A stretch of DNA of 32,703 nt. Source: Devosia insulae DS-56 (lineage in GTDB: Bacteria; Pseudomonadota; Alphaproteobacteria; Rhizobiales; Devosiaceae). A program made the position numbers and the translations under genes. Location: assembly GCF_000970465.2 (NCBI RefSeq), contig NZ_LAJE02000043.1, positions 1 through 32,703 on the forward strand. The letters are read 5' to 3'. The notes under the pieces were generated by a model. The model was not told where the DNA came from. It ran no database searches and saw only the letters and a program-made list of their open reading frames with translations. Of this stretch, positions 23,587-32,703 are shown one piece after another; position 1 is the first letter of the stretch; every line of letters begins with the position of its first letter.

Positions 23587-23592
23587 TATAAT
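23587..23592 (+). promoter_or_regulatory. Candidate -10 box of the LysR gene
   Basis: A perfect TATAAT lies about 30 bases before the LysR start in the 98-base divergent gap with the aldo/keto reductase. The -35 position is not well conserved. The AT-rich surroundings are unusual for this GC-rich window, which supports a promoter here, but the match could be fortuitous. Confidence 0.4.
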
Positions 23593-23621
23593 CTGCATCT
23601 ACTTGTAAGCACAGCTTCACA

Positions 23622-24515
23622 ATGATGCGGACCAGCTATAACGATCTTGCCGCCTTCGCCGTGGTGGCGCGTGCCAGGAGCTTCACGCGGGCCGCGGCGG
23701 AGCTCGGCCTCTCGCCCTCGGCGCTGAGCCAGACCGTCCGCACCCTCGAAGAGCGGCTCGGCTATCGCCTGCTCACCCGCACCACCCGCAGCGTCTCACC
23801 CACCGAGGCCGGCGCGCGCCTTCTCGCCACCCTCGCCCCGCGCCTCGCCGAGATCGACACCGAGCTGCTGGCCCTGGGCGAGCTGCGCGACAAGCCGGCC
23901 GGCACGGTTCGCATCACCGCCAGCCAATACGCTGCCGACACCCTGGTTTGGCCAAAACTGGCGGACGTCCTCCGCAACTATCCCGATATCCGGCTGGAGC
24001 TGGTCAGCGATAACGGCTTCGTCGATATCGCCGCACAGGGCTACGATGCCGGGGTGCGGCTGGGCGAAAGCGTCGAAAAGGACATGGTGGCGGTGCGCAT
24101 CGGCCCCGACAGTCGCCTGCTGCCCGTCGCCTCTCCCGCCTATTTCGAGCGCCACCCGGCGCCCGCGGCGCCGCAGGAGCTGGTACAGCACAGCTGCATC
24201 AACCTGCGACTCATCGGCAGCGGCGTTATCTACGCCTGGGAATTTGAGCAGGATGGACGACCGCTGCGGGTCCGGGTCGATGGCCAGCTGACCTTTAGCT
24301 CGATCGACCTGTCGGTCGACGCCGCGCTCAAGGGTTTTGGTATTGCCTTCGTCCCCGAGGATGCAGTCGGCGGCCATATTGAACGCGGCGAGCTCGTCGC
24401 GGTGCTCGACGCGTGGTGCCCGCCGATCTCGGGTTTCCACCTCTACTATCCGAGCCGGCGCCAGCAATCGCCGGCCTTTCAGATCGTCATCGAGGCGTTA
24501 CGCTATCGGCACTAA
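23622..24515 (+). CDS. LysR-family transcriptional regulator
   Basis: The 297-residue regulator has an N-terminal winged helix-turn-helix (about 5-65: FAVVARARSFTRAAAELGLSPSALSQTVRTLEERLG) and a C-terminal effector-binding domain from about residue 92 (GTVRITASQYAADTLVWPKL, then FVDIAAQGYDAGVRLGE). This pattern is typical of the CrgA/AaeR-like branch that often controls a neighbouring oxidoreductase. Two ATGs are adjacent at 23622 and 23625. It is divergent from the aldo/keto reductase gene, its probable target. Its TAA stop overlaps the stop codon of the convergent methyltransferase gene by two bases. Confidence 0.9.
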   Translation: MMRTSYNDLAAFAVVARARSFTRAAAELGLSPSALSQTVRTLEERLGYRLLTRTTRSVSPTEAGARLLATLAPRLAEIDTELLALGELRDKPAGTVRITASQYAADTLVWPKLADVLRNYPDIRLELVSDNGFVDIAAQGYDAGVRLGESVEKDMVAVRIGPDSRLLPVASPAYFERHPAPAAPQELVQHSCINLRLIGSGVIYAWEFEQDGRPLRVRVDGQLTFSSIDLSVDAALKGFGIAFVPEDAVGGHIERGELVAVLDAWCPPISGFHLYYPSRRQQSPAFQIVIEALRYRH

Positions 24516-25300
24516 CCGGGCCGCACCGCACAGATGGCATAGCGGTGCTGGGTCGCGCGATCGAGAAACTGCGCGATCGGCATGTTGCGCCCCTGGGCCC
24601 GGTGGATTTCGCCCAGCGAGGTATCGACGATCACCGGCTCGAAACCGGCGCCCTGCAATAGCCGCACCACTTCGGGCGCCCGGGCCCCCTGGCGGAAATA
24701 GATCTGCGACATGATCGACTGGTACTGGGTGCGGAAATCGCCGCGCGGATCCGGCTTGGCCGGACGGAAACGGTTCACCGCCGCGTCGAGCCAGCGGCGG
24801 AGCTTCCGAAACCAGGTCTGGGTGACGAAGTCGCCATCGACGATCAACACCCGCCCGCCCGGCTTCAGCAGATTGAACCAGTGCGCAAAAGCCGCCGCGG
24901 GGTCGACCAGCGTCCACACCAGGTGCCGGGTGACGATCACGTCGTAGCTGGCTTCGTCCTCGCCCGTCGCCTCGGCATCGCGCATCAGGAAGCGGATCGA
25001 TGAACCGCGCGTATTGGATTTGGCCCGCGCCTTGTCGAGCATCGCTTCGGACCAGTCGAGACCGGTGACCGCGTAGCCCAGGTCGTGCATCAGGTGCGAC
25101 ACCACGCCAGTGCCACAGGCGAGATCGAGCGCCCGGCGGCCCTCGCCCTGCCCCAGATGTTTCTTGATCAGCCGGTGCCAGGCGCTTCGTTCGGTCTCTG
25201 AGAAAATCTCGTGGCCGGGGCTGAGATCGAAGCTCTCCGCCCGCATCGACCAATAGTCGCGGATTTCGTCGCGTACCGAATAATTCGTTCCTGCCGTCAT
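24512..25300 (-). CDS. Class I SAM-dependent methyltransferase
   Basis: A 262-residue soluble protein with a Rossmann-type methyltransferase domain. Motif I ALDLACGTG is at 57-65, the acidic VTGLDWSEAML follows (motif II), with motif VIVTRHLVWTLVDP and post-motif LLKPGGRVLIVDGDF. The start at 25298-25300 has GAGG seven bases upstream; two earlier ATGs lack this. It is divergent from an iron-chelate-type ABC importer across a 126-base region with a candidate iron box, so it may modify the metallophore or act in iron-limited metabolism. Ubiquinone/menaquinone methyltransferases share this fold, but the context does not point there. Substrate unknown. Confidence 0.85.
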   Translation of the reverse strand: MTAGTNYSVRDEIRDYWSMRAESFDLSPGHEIFSETERSAWHRLIKKHLGQGEGRRALDLACGTGVVSHLMHDLGYAVTGLDWSEAMLDKARAKSNTRGSSIRFLMRDAEATGEDEASYDVIVTRHLVWTLVDPAAAFAHWFNLLKPGGRVLIVDGDFVTQTWFRKLRRWLDAAVNRFRPAKPDPRGDFRTQYQSIMSQIYFRQGARAPEVVRLLQGAGFEPVIVDTSLGEIHRAQGRNMPIAQFLDRATQHRYAICAVRPG

Positions 25301-25366
25301 GCACGTCCTCATACCGCTCCCCATAGGGGAGGCTGCCACCTTGGAATGACTCTAGAAGATAAAACT

Positions 25367-25381
25367 TGATTTGGCGTATCA
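25367..25381. promoter_or_regulatory. IRO-box candidate (RirA-type, TGA-N9-TCA)
   Basis: TGA at 25367-25369 and TCA at 25379-25381 are separated by exactly nine bases, as in the iron-responsive operator of RirA in Rhizobiales. It lies between the divergent methyltransferase and iron-chelate importer genes, about 45 bases before the importer start. A TCTAGAA half-site resembling the Irr box lies at 25351-25357. Six fixed bases can occur by chance. Confidence 0.45.
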
Positions 25382-25426
25382 GGTTTAATACCGGCTGGTC
25401 TCGCACCCCAACGAGCGAGATGCAAT

Positions 25427-26560
25427 ATGCTTCGCAGGACTTTCTTCGCCGTCGCCATCGCGACCCTCTCGGCGCTGGCCGGCACCGCCGCGGCCCAGGC
25501 CCAGGCTTTCACCGTCACCGACGTCGCCGGACGCGAAGTCAGCTTCGACAAACCGGTCGAGCGCGTCATCCTGGGCGAAGGCCGCCAGATCTATTTCGTC
25601 TCGGTGCTGGACACCGAAGACCCGTTCAAGCGCGTGGTCGGCTGGCGCGACGACGTGCGCACTGCCGACCTCGACACCTGGAACGAGTATCTCGGCAAGT
25701 TCCCGAAAATGGCCGACATCCCGGTCTTCGGCAACCTGACCGACGGCACCTTCCAGACCGAGCTCGCGGTCAGCCTCAAGCCCGACGTGCTGCTGCTGCC
25801 GCTCGAGTCCAAGACCCCGGCCGAGGAGTCCAAACTCTTCGATACGCTCGACTCGATCGGCGTGAAGGTGGTGTTCATCGACTTCCGCCTCGAGGCCTTC
25901 AAGAACACCGAAGCCAGCATGACCATCCTCGGCCAACTGTTCGGCAAAGAGCAGCGCGCCGCCGAGTTCAACGCCTTCCGCACCGCAGAGATCAAGCGGG
26001 TCACCGACGTGATCGAGGCGAACAAGCCGAAGGAGCCGCTGGTCTTCCTCGAGCGCGCCCCGGGCTTTTTCGACGAGTGCTGCGCCACCTTCGGTGATGA
26101 GAATTTCGGCCGCATGGTCAAGCTGGCCGGCGGCCACAACCTCGGTACCGACATCCTGCCTGGCGCCCAGGGCATGGTGAGCGGCGAGCAGATCATCGCC
26201 GCCAATCCCGACGTCTACATCTCCACCGGTTCGAACTGGAGCCAGAGCGCCAAGCCCGACGGCATCTGGGTCGGCGTCGGCGCTGGCGCTGATCTCGCCG
26301 CCGGCAAGGTGAAGCTCGCCGCGCTGATGGACCGCCCGGCCTTTACCGGCGTCAAGGCCAAGGAGACCGGCAACGTCCACGCCATCTGGCACCAATTCTA
26401 CACCAACCCGTTCCAGTTCGTGGCGATCCAGCAGATCGCCAAGTGGCTCCACCCCGAGCTGTTCGCCGATCTCGACCCGGATGCGACCTTCCGTGAACTG
26501 CACGAGCGCTTCCTGCCGGTCGCCTACAAGCCCGGCTACTGGGTGTCGTTGAACGACTGA
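25427..26560 (+). CDS. Iron-chelate-type ABC transporter binding protein
   Basis: The 377-residue periplasmic protein has a Sec signal (MLRR, hydrophobic core, cleavage near AAA-QAQA about residue 25) and the BtuF/FecB/FhuD (Peripla_BP_2) fold: FTVTDVAGREVSFDKPVERVIL, then LKPDVLLLPLES and the C-terminal HAIWHQFYTNPFQFVAIQQIAKWLHPELF. It is longer than classical FhuD (about 290), as in the larger alphaproteobacterial group. A vicinal cysteine pair (ECC, residues 218-219) is unusual. Its stop shares one base with the next start (TGATG), so the operon is tightly coupled. A ferric siderophore or other metal chelate is expected. Confidence 0.88.
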   Translation: MLRRTFFAVAIATLSALAGTAAAQAQAFTVTDVAGREVSFDKPVERVILGEGRQIYFVSVLDTEDPFKRVVGWRDDVRTADLDTWNEYLGKFPKMADIPVFGNLTDGTFQTELAVSLKPDVLLLPLESKTPAEESKLFDTLDSIGVKVVFIDFRLEAFKNTEASMTILGQLFGKEQRAAEFNAFRTAEIKRVTDVIEANKPKEPLVFLERAPGFFDECCATFGDENFGRMVKLAGGHNLGTDILPGAQGMVSGEQIIAANPDVYISTGSNWSQSAKPDGIWVGVGAGADLAAGKVKLAALMDRPAFTGVKAKETGNVHAIWHQFYTNPFQFVAIQQIAKWLHPELFADLDPDATFRELHERFLPVAYKPGYWVSLND

Positions 26561-27620
26561 TGACCCTCGCAGCCACAGACACCGTTGAACTGGCGGGGCG
26601 CGGTCAATACCGCGCCCTCGCCTACAGGCGCATCCTGATCCTGGCCGGGCTGGCCGTCGCGCTCTGCATCAGCTTTGCCGTCGATGTCGCCTGGGGCCCC
26701 GCCAAATACGACATCCTGCAGGTGATCGGCGCCATCCTGAACCCGGCTTCGGCGCCCGACCAGATCCGCGTCGTCGTCTGGGACATCCGCATGCCGGTCG
26801 CCGTCATGGCGATTGTCGTCGGCGCCGCGCTTTCGGCGGCCGGCGCGCAGATGCAGACCATCCTCGCCAACCCGCTGGCGAGCCCCTTCACCCTCGGCAT
26901 CTCCGCCGCCGCCAGCTTCGGCGCGGCCCTCGCCATCGTCATCGGCATCCCCTTCCTGCCGGTGCCGGCCGGCTATGCCGTGCCGGTCAACGCCTTCCTG
27001 ATGGCGCTGGTCGCGACGATGTTCATTCATTTCATTTCGCAAGCCCGCGGCGTCACCGTGCAGACCGTCGTGCTGCTCGGCATCGCCCTGGTCTTCACCT
27101 TCAATGCGCTGCTGGCGTTCCTGCAATATCTCGCCTCCGAGCAGGCCCTCGCCACCGTGGTGTTCTGGACCATGGGCAGCCTGACCAAGGCGACCTGGGA
27201 GAAGGTCGGCATCACCGCCTTGGTGGTGGTCGTGGCGCTGCCGTTGTTTGCCCGTCACGCCTGGGCCCTCACCGCACTACGGCTCGGCGAGGACAAGGCA
27301 GCGAGCTTCGGCGTCAATGTCCGCTATATCAGGCTCGAGACCATGCTGATCGTCGCGCTGCTCGCCTCGATCCCGGTCAGCTTCGTGGGCACCATCGGCT
27401 TTGTCGGCCTCGTCGGCCCGCATATGGCCCGCATGATACTCGGCGAGGACCAGCGCTTCTTCCTCCCCGGCTCGGTGCTGTGCGGCGCGCTGCTGCTGTC
27501 GGTCACCTCGATCGTTTCGAAGTCGATCGTCCCCGGCGTGGTCTTCCCCATCGGCATCATCACCGCGCTGGTCGGCGTGCCGTTTTTCTTCTCGCTCATC
27601 ATCAGCAACATGAGGAAGTC

Positions 27621-27627
<7 letters not shown>
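26560..27627 (+). CDS. FecCD-family ABC transporter permease
   Basis: A 355-residue inner-membrane permease with about ten hydrophobic segments, as usual for the BtuC/FhuB/FecCD family. Recognisable blocks are DIRMPVAVMAIVVGAALSAAGAQMQ near the start, NPLASPFTLGISAAASFGAA, and the cytoplasmic ATPase-contact region FVGLVGPHMARMILGEDQRFFLPGS. Start ATG at 26560 overlaps the previous stop by one base, and its end overlaps the ATPase start by seven. It forms a homodimeric channel for the metal chelate bound by the upstream protein. Confidence 0.92.
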
Positions 27628-28385
<758 letters not shown>

Positions 28386-28392
28386 GCCCGAT

Positions 28393-29451
28393 TCAATAGC
28401 TTCCGGCCGGCGGGTACTGGTGCACCCCGCCCTGCCAGTCCGATACCGCGTAGCTATCGTCGCCCGTCGCCTCGACATTGCTCGCCGCGATCGGCGCCTT
28501 GCCGTAGCCGCCGGGGATATCGAGCACATAGGTCGGCTGGCAGAGCCCCGACACCCGGCCGCGCAGGCTTTTGACCAGCGCCTGCCCCTCGGCGATCGAC
28601 AGCCGGAAATGCGCTGTGCCCGGCGCCAGGTCCGGATGGTGCAGGTAATAGGGTTTGACCCGCATCTCGACGAAGCCGCGCATCAGCTCTGCCAGCACAG
28701 CAGGGTCGTCGTTGATGCCGCGCAGCAGCACCGACTGGCTGAGCATCACCACGCCCGCGTCGACCAGCCGCCCGGCCGCGGCGCGCGCCGCCGGGGTCAA
28801 CTCGCGCGGGTGGTTGGCGTGCAGCGCCACATAGGTGGTCTTGCCGCTGGCTTTCAGCGCCGCGACCAGTTTGTCGTCCACCCGCTCCGGCTCCACCACC
28901 GGCACCCGGCTATGGAAACGCACGATCTTCACGTGCGCGATGTCCTTGAGCCGGACCATCATCTCCGCGAGCCGCCGCGCCGACAGCACCAGCGGATCGC
29001 CGCCGGTGAGGATCACCTCCCATATCTCGGGGTGCGCCGCGATATAGCTGATGGCAGCGTCCATCGCCTCGGGCGCCAGCGTCCCCAGCCCTTCCGGCCC
29101 CACCATCTCGCGGCGGAAGCAGAACCGGCAATAGACCGGGCAGACATGCACGGCCTTGAGCAGCACCCGGTCCGGATAGCGATGCACGATCCCCTCGACC
29201 GGCGAATGCGCGAGGTCGCCGATCGGGTCGGCCCGTTCTTCCGGCGTCACACTGAGCTCGGCGATGTCAGGCACGAACTGCCGGGCGATCGGATCGTTCG
29301 GGTCGTCCCGCTCGATCAGCCCGGCCACTGTCGGCGTAATGGCGATGGCATATTGCTTTGCCACCGCTTCGGCTTCATCGCGCCGCGCGGCATCGAGCAG
29401 CCCTGCTGCCACCAGATCTTTCGCCGTCCGGATCGCCCGATCCTGTTTCAT
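28393..29451 (-). CDS. epmB: EF-P (R)-beta-lysine formation: lysine 2,3-aminomutase-like EpmB
   Basis: The 352-residue radical-SAM/PLP enzyme converts L-alpha-lysine to beta-lysine for EF-P modification. The radical-SAM cluster motif CPVYCRFC is clear (Cys104, 108, 111), the PLP lysine lies in GGYGKAP (Lys318), and ILTGGDPLVLS is the conserved SAM-binding block. The length fits EpmB better than the larger catabolic lysine 2,3-aminomutase (about 420 residues), and epmA and efp are adjacent, which decides the assignment. The ATG at 29449-29451 overlaps the epmA stop (ATGA). No other beta-lysine pathway genes are visible. Confidence 0.9.
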   Translation of the reverse strand: MKQDRAIRTAKDLVAAGLLDAARRDEAEAVAKQYAIAITPTVAGLIERDDPNDPIARQFVPDIAELSVTPEERADPIGDLAHSPVEGIVHRYPDRVLLKAVHVCPVYCRFCFRREMVGPEGLGTLAPEAMDAAISYIAAHPEIWEVILTGGDPLVLSARRLAEMMVRLKDIAHVKIVRFHSRVPVVEPERVDDKLVAALKASGKTTYVALHANHPRELTPAARAAAGRLVDAGVVMLSQSVLLRGINDDPAVLAELMRGFVEMRVKPYYLHHPDLAPGTAHFRLSIAEGQALVKSLRGRVSGLCQPTYVLDIPGGYGKAPIAASNVEATGDDSYAVSDWQGGVHQYPPAGSY

Positions 29452-30518
29452 CTGTCGCCTCCGACCACCGGCACCCACAGCACGTCCTCGATCCGCCGCG
29501 CCCCGACCGCCAGCATCACCAACCGATCGAAGCCGAGCGCCACGCCGCTCGTTTCCTCCATCAGTGGCAGCGCCGCCAGCAAGTCTTCATCCAGCGGGTA
29601 GGTTTCGCCATAGAGCCGCTGCTTCTCGTCCATCTCGGCGGCAAAGCGGCGGCGTTGTTCTGCCGCATCGGTCAGTTCACCAAAGCCGTTGGCCAGTTCC
29701 ACCCCGCAGGCGTAGAGCTCGAACCGCTCCGCCAGCCGCCGATCGTCTCCGGTCCGCCGCGCCAGTGCCGCTTCCGCCGCCGGGTAACGGTCGAGCACTG
29801 TCACCCGCCCCAGCCCCAGGTTCGGCTCGACCTTTTCCACCAGCACGCGGCTGAACAGGTACGACCAGGTGTATTGCCTGGGCACCTCGAGCCCCACACG
29901 CCGCAGCTCAGCTGCCAGCGTCTCCGCATCGGTCTCGCCCGCGGCGTCCATCGTCGCGAGCAGGTCAACGCCGGCATAGTGCTCGAACGCCTCGACCACG
30001 CCCAGCCGTTCCGGCTCGGCGAATGGGTCGCAGTCACGGCCGCGAAACTTGAGCGCCGTCACACCCGTCGTCTCGGCGGCGATCCGCAGCAGGTTGAGGC
30101 AATCGGCGATCACCGCGTCGTAGGACTCGCCCGCCCGATACCACTCGAGCATGGTGAACTCAGGGTGATGCAGCGCGCTCCGCTCGCGATTCCGCCACAC
30201 ATGTCCAAGGCTGGCGATCCGCCGCTCGCCCGCAGCGAGGAGCTTTTTCATCGAGAACTCCGGCGAGGTGTGGAGGTAGAGCGTCTCCCCCACTCCGTCA
30301 TTGCCGATCGCCGTGGTGGCAAAGGCATGCAGGTGCGTTTCGTTGCCCGGGCTGCGCTGCAACCCCGGCGGGTCGACCAGCAGAAAATCGTGGCTTGCGA
30401 GGTAGTTGCGCACCGCCAGTTCGATGCGGTTGCGCGCCAGGAGCGCCGGACGCCGGTCGGCATGCACCGAGGGCGTCCACCATGGGGAAACCGGCGGGAG
30501 GGATGAGGGGGCGGACAA
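29448..30518 (-). CDS. epmA: EF-P beta-lysyltransferase EpmA (PoxA/GenX)
   Basis: A 356-residue class II lysyl-tRNA-synthetase paralog lacking the anticodon-binding domain; it attaches beta-lysine to a lysine of EF-P. Motif landmarks are [16 protein letters not shown] (82-97), the motif 2 region [19 protein letters not shown] (109-127), and motif 3 [12 protein letters not shown] near the C-terminus. The start is a TTG at 30516-30518: the conserved N-terminal WTPS (14-17) must be included and no ATG precedes it, although the Shine-Dalgarno is poor. It is upstream of epmB with a four-base overlap, and divergent from efp, its substrate gene. Confidence 0.92.
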   Translation of the reverse strand: MSAPSSLPPVSPWWTPSVHADRRPALLARNRIELAVRNYLASHDFLLVDPPGLQRSPGNETHLHAFATTAIGNDGVGETLYLHTSPEFSMKKLLAAGERRIASLGHVWRNRERSALHHPEFTMLEWYRAGESYDAVIADCLNLLRIAAETTGVTALKFRGRDCDPFAEPERLGVVEAFEHYAGVDLLATMDAAGETDAETLAAELRRVGLEVPRQYTWSYLFSRVLVEKVEPNLGLGRVTVLDRYPAAEAALARRTGDDRRLAERFELYACGVELANGFGELTDAAEQRRRFAAEMDEKQRLYGETYPLDEDLLAALPLMEETSGVALGFDRLVMLAVGARRIEDVLWVPVVGGDR

Positions 30519-30562
30519 GAGGCGTCTTTCGGCTCGGGACTGGCGGTTTTCGCGGAATTAGG

Positions 30563-30581
30563 GTATCGGCGGCACCGATAC
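30563..30581. promoter_or_regulatory. Dyad in epmA/efp divergent promoter region
   Basis: GTATCGG (30563-30569) and CCGATAC (30575-30581) form a perfect 7-base dyad around five bases, about 80 bases before efp and 45 before epmA on the other strand. It could be a protein-binding site for coordinated control or a leader hairpin. No known operator was recognised. Confidence 0.35.
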
Positions 30582-30658
30582 ATCAGATTAGCGCGTTCGG
30601 CCCGGCCTTTTGCTGCCGCTCTCTAGGCCCTCGCCAACCGTTGAACAAGGAAGAACTA

Positions 30659-31231
30659 ATGGTCAAGGTCATCGCCTCGTCGCTGCGCAAGGGCAACGTC
30701 GTGGAACACGACGACGGCAAGCTCTACATCGTGCTGGTCGCTGAGAACATCCATCCCGGCAAGGGCAACTCGGTGACCAAGGTCGACATGCGCCGCATCT
30801 CGGACGGCGTGAAGGTTGCCGCCAGCTGGCGCACCGTCGAAATGGTCGAGAAGGCCGACGTCGACGAGCGCGCCTACCAGTTCCTCTACCACGACGGCGA
30901 GGGCTACCACTTCATGGAGCCCACCACCTACGAGCAGATCGCCGTTTCGGAAGATGTGGTCGGCGACCAGGCCGCTTACCTCACCGACGGCATGGAAGTT
31001 TACATCCGCACCTTCGACGGCGTGGCGCTGTCGATCGAACTGCCGCAGCGCGTCAGCCTCGAGATCGTCGAGACCGAGCCGGTGGTGAAGGGCCAGACCG
31101 CCTCCTCCTCGTTCAAGCCGGCGACCCTCAATAACGGCGTCAAGACCATGGTCCCGCCCCATATCGGCGTCGGCACCAAAGTGGTCGTGATGACTGCCGA
31201 CGGCAGCTACGTCGAGCGCGCCAAGGACTGA
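30659..31231 (+). CDS. efp: Translation elongation factor P
   Basis: The 190-residue factor relieves ribosome stalling at consecutive prolines. Three beta-barrel domains are expected. The modification loop reads IHPGKGNSV with Lys35 as the target of beta-lysylation by EpmA/EpmB, whose genes lie opposite. The rest of the chain has the typical pattern: [41 protein letters not shown], and [26 protein letters not shown] at 30659 has AGGAAG upstream. A clear intrinsic terminator follows 20 bases after the stop, so it is monocistronic. Confidence 0.97.
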   Translation: MVKVIASSLRKGNVVEHDDGKLYIVLVAENIHPGKGNSVTKVDMRRISDGVKVAASWRTVEMVEKADVDERAYQFLYHDGEGYHFMEPTTYEQIAVSEDVVGDQAAYLTDGMEVYIRTFDGVALSIELPQRVSLEIVETEPVVKGQTASSSFKPATLNNGVKTMVPPHIGVGTKVVVMTADGSYVERAKD

Positions 31232-31250
31232 TCCGCCCCCCATTGTCGAA

Positions 31251-31278
31251 GGCCCGCACATCGGTGCGGGCCTTTTTT
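31251..31278 (+). terminator. Intrinsic terminator of efp
   Basis: A perfect 9-bp stem (GGCCCGCAC/GTGCGGGCC) with a four-base loop is directly followed by six T. This is the clearest rho-independent terminator in the window and separates efp from the downstream glycosyltransferase gene. Confidence 0.92.
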
Positions 31279-31323
31279 GTCGGCGCGGCCCGGGCATCTG
31301 GCCGGCGATCCCAGGGAGGCACG

Positions 31324-32703
31324 GTGAACCCGGCGCGCTACGAACCGCCTCTGTCAGTGTCCAGGGCACTACTGGCGGCAATCATCCTCTGCGCCGTCCT
31401 GCTGCGCTTTCCGGGCCTCGACGAGCAAAGCCTGTGGCGTGACGAAGCGGCGACCTGGCTGCAGGTCAACGGCTCGCTCGCCGAGGTGATCTCCCGCACC
31501 GCCACCGACAACTACCCGCCGCTCTACAACCTCCTCGCCTGGATTTCGGTGCAGCTGTTCGGCGGCGCCGAGTGGGTGTTGCGCCTCCCCTCGGCGCTCC
31601 TGGGGGTGCTCAATGTCGCGCTGCTCTATGGCCTCGCGAGCCGCATCGGCGGTCGCGGCGCCGGGCTGCTTGCAGCAGGGTTGCTGGCGCTTTCGGGATA
31701 CCACGTCTGGTACTCGCAGGAAGCGCGGATGTATGCACTGCTTGCCTGCGCCGCCACCGCGCACGCCTGGGCGATGCTGCATTTCCTCGATCGGCCGCGC
31801 GCCGGGCGCGCCCTGTTGCTCGGCCTAAGCGGCATCCCGCTGATCTATGCGCATCCCTATGGCGCGCTGACCTGGGTCGGCATCGGCTTCGGCGCCCTCT
31901 GGACCATCGTGCTGCGCCGCGACTGGGCGGGGCTGCTGCGGCTCGTTCTGGCCGAGCTGCTGGTCGTCCTGAGCTTCGTACCCTGGGGGCTGATCCTTAT
32001 CGGCCGGGCGCAGAGCATTGCCAAAGAGGGGTTCTGGATCGGTGAGCCGACCCCGGCCTTCATCGTGCTGCAATGGCGCAAGGTCACCACTTCGCTATAT
32101 GTCCTGCTGCTGCTCGCAACGCCGTTCCTGATCTTCCTCCGCCGCAAGCATGGGCCGGGGCCGGCCTCAGGCTGGCTGCCCCTGCTGCTCTGCTGGACCC
32201 TCCTCCCCAGCATCCTCGGCATCATCGCTTCGCTGCTGATCGAGCCGGTGTTCTTCGATCGCTACCTGCTCGGCTCGCTGCCGGGCTTTCTCATTCTGTT
32301 CGCCCTTGCTGTGCTGACGCCGGCCCGGACCAAGCGGGGCGTGGCGCTCGCCGGTGCGTTCGGCCTCGCCATCGCTGTCGCCACGCTGTTCTTCGCCGAC
32401 ACCAACCCGCGTGCCGATTGGCGCGCCATCTCGGCCGGAATCCGAGCGACGATCGAGCCCGGGGATTGCCTCGCCATGTCGTCACCGATCGATGCATCGC
32501 TGCTCGATTACTACGTGCCGGGCCGCAGCGATTGCTTCCTGCCCTATCTCAATGCAACGTCCGTGGCTGCTGCCCCGCCTTCTGCCCGGATCATCTACAT
32601 CGCCATGAAACCGGAGAGCGAGGCCCAAGCTGCCGTGGCGCCACTGGCCGGGGTTCGATCGCTGCTGACATCGGCGGCCGTGCCCAACGGAGCGCTCTAT
32701 GTC
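31324..32703 (+). CDS. GT-C membrane glycosyltransferase (ArnT/PMT-like), cut by window end
   Basis: An open frame runs from a GTG at 31324 (AGGGAGG Shine-Dalgarno) through 460 codons to the window edge with no stop. The product is an integral membrane protein with about ten hydrophobic segments, of the dolichol/undecaprenyl-phosphate-sugar transferase superfamily. The acidic pair in SLWRDEAATW (Asp40, Glu41) sits in the first periplasmic loop, where GT-C enzymes hold their catalytic acid, and NYPPLYNLL and YSQEARMYALL (129-139) are typical of this family. The C-terminal part after about residue 365 looks soluble. It would move a sugar from a lipid carrier to an envelope acceptor. Acceptor and sugar unknown. 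Confidence 0.82.
   Translation, partial: MNPARYEPPLSVSRALLAAIILCAVLLRFPGLDEQSLWRDEAATWLQVNGSLAEVISRTATDNYPPLYNLLAWISVQLFGGAEWVLRLPSALLGVLNVALLYGLASRIGGRGAGLLAAGLLALSGYHVWYSQEARMYALLACAATAHAWAMLHFLDRPRAGRALLLGLSGIPLIYAHPYGALTWVGIGFGALWTIVLRRDWAGLLRLVLAELLVVLSFVPWGLILIGRAQSIAKEGFWIGEPTPAFIVLQWRKVTTSLYVLLLLATPFLIFLRRKHGPGPASGWLPLLLCWTLLPSILGIIASLLIEPVFFDRYLLGSLPGFLILFALAVLTPARTKRGVALAGAFGLAIAVATLFFADTNPRADWRAISAGIRATIEPGDCLAMSSPIDASLLDYYVPGRSDCFLPYLNATSVAAAPPSARIIYIAMKPESEAQAAVAPLAGVRSLLTSAAVPNGALYV

Overview
The window is about 32.7 kb of very GC-rich DNA, with G or C at most third codon positions, tightly packed operons and frequent TTG/GTG starts. Gene content points to an alphaproteobacterium of the Hyphomicrobiales, possibly Devosia or a relative. 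The pointers are a NasS/NasT-controlled nitrate ABC transporter, an FrcABC-like sugar importer with a ROK regulator, a RirA-type iron box and an EpmA/EpmB/EF-P set. Genus placement is inference. No rRNA, tRNA, CRISPR array, insertion sequence, integrase or phage gene was seen.

Layout. (1) 57-5474, minus strand: nitrate assimilation. nasT-nasS (an ANTAR antiterminator and a cytoplasmic nitrate sensor) lie upstream of nrtA-nrtB-nrtD. The nrtA leader carries a sigma-54-type promoter, an ANTAR-type RNA motif and an overlapping intrinsic terminator. (2) 5618-10558, plus: ROK regulator, sugar ABC ATPase, binding protein, permease and short-chain dehydrogenase, probably one operon. (3) 10713-17484: two divergent units. 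Minus is a family-1 sugar-binding protein, two permeases, a GH84 O-GlcNAcase-like hydrolase and a GNAT protein. Plus is a GntR/UTRA regulator and a SIS-domain protein. A NagR/DasR-like operator lies between them. The GH84+GNAT pair reproduces, as two overlapping genes, the domain content of animal O-GlcNAcase. (4) 17620-19339, plus: Rid-family protein, YdeI-like small protein, NudC. (5) 19513-22367: CBM9-like protein divergent from an ABC exporter with an unusual insert in its nucleotide-binding domain. (6) 22639-24515: aldo/keto reductase divergent from a LysR regulator. (7) 24512-28385: SAM methyltransferase divergent from an iron-chelate-type ABC importer, with a TGA-N9-TCA iron-box candidate between them. 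(8) 28393-31278: epmB-epmA divergent from efp, with a clear terminator after efp. (9) 31324-end: a GT-C glycosyltransferase cut off by the window edge.

Intergenic spaces carry at least four kinds of palindromic repeat. One is a 139-bp element present twice in opposite orientation (3513-3651 and 10564-10702, about seven mismatches). The only gene-free stretch over 300 bases is 3125-3663, which holds the nrtA leader, its promoter, an upstream inverted repeat and one copy of the 139-bp element.

The points most worth a second look are the regulated nitrate leader, the split O-GlcNAcase pair with its operator, and the 139-bp inverted element pair bracketing about 6.9 kb.
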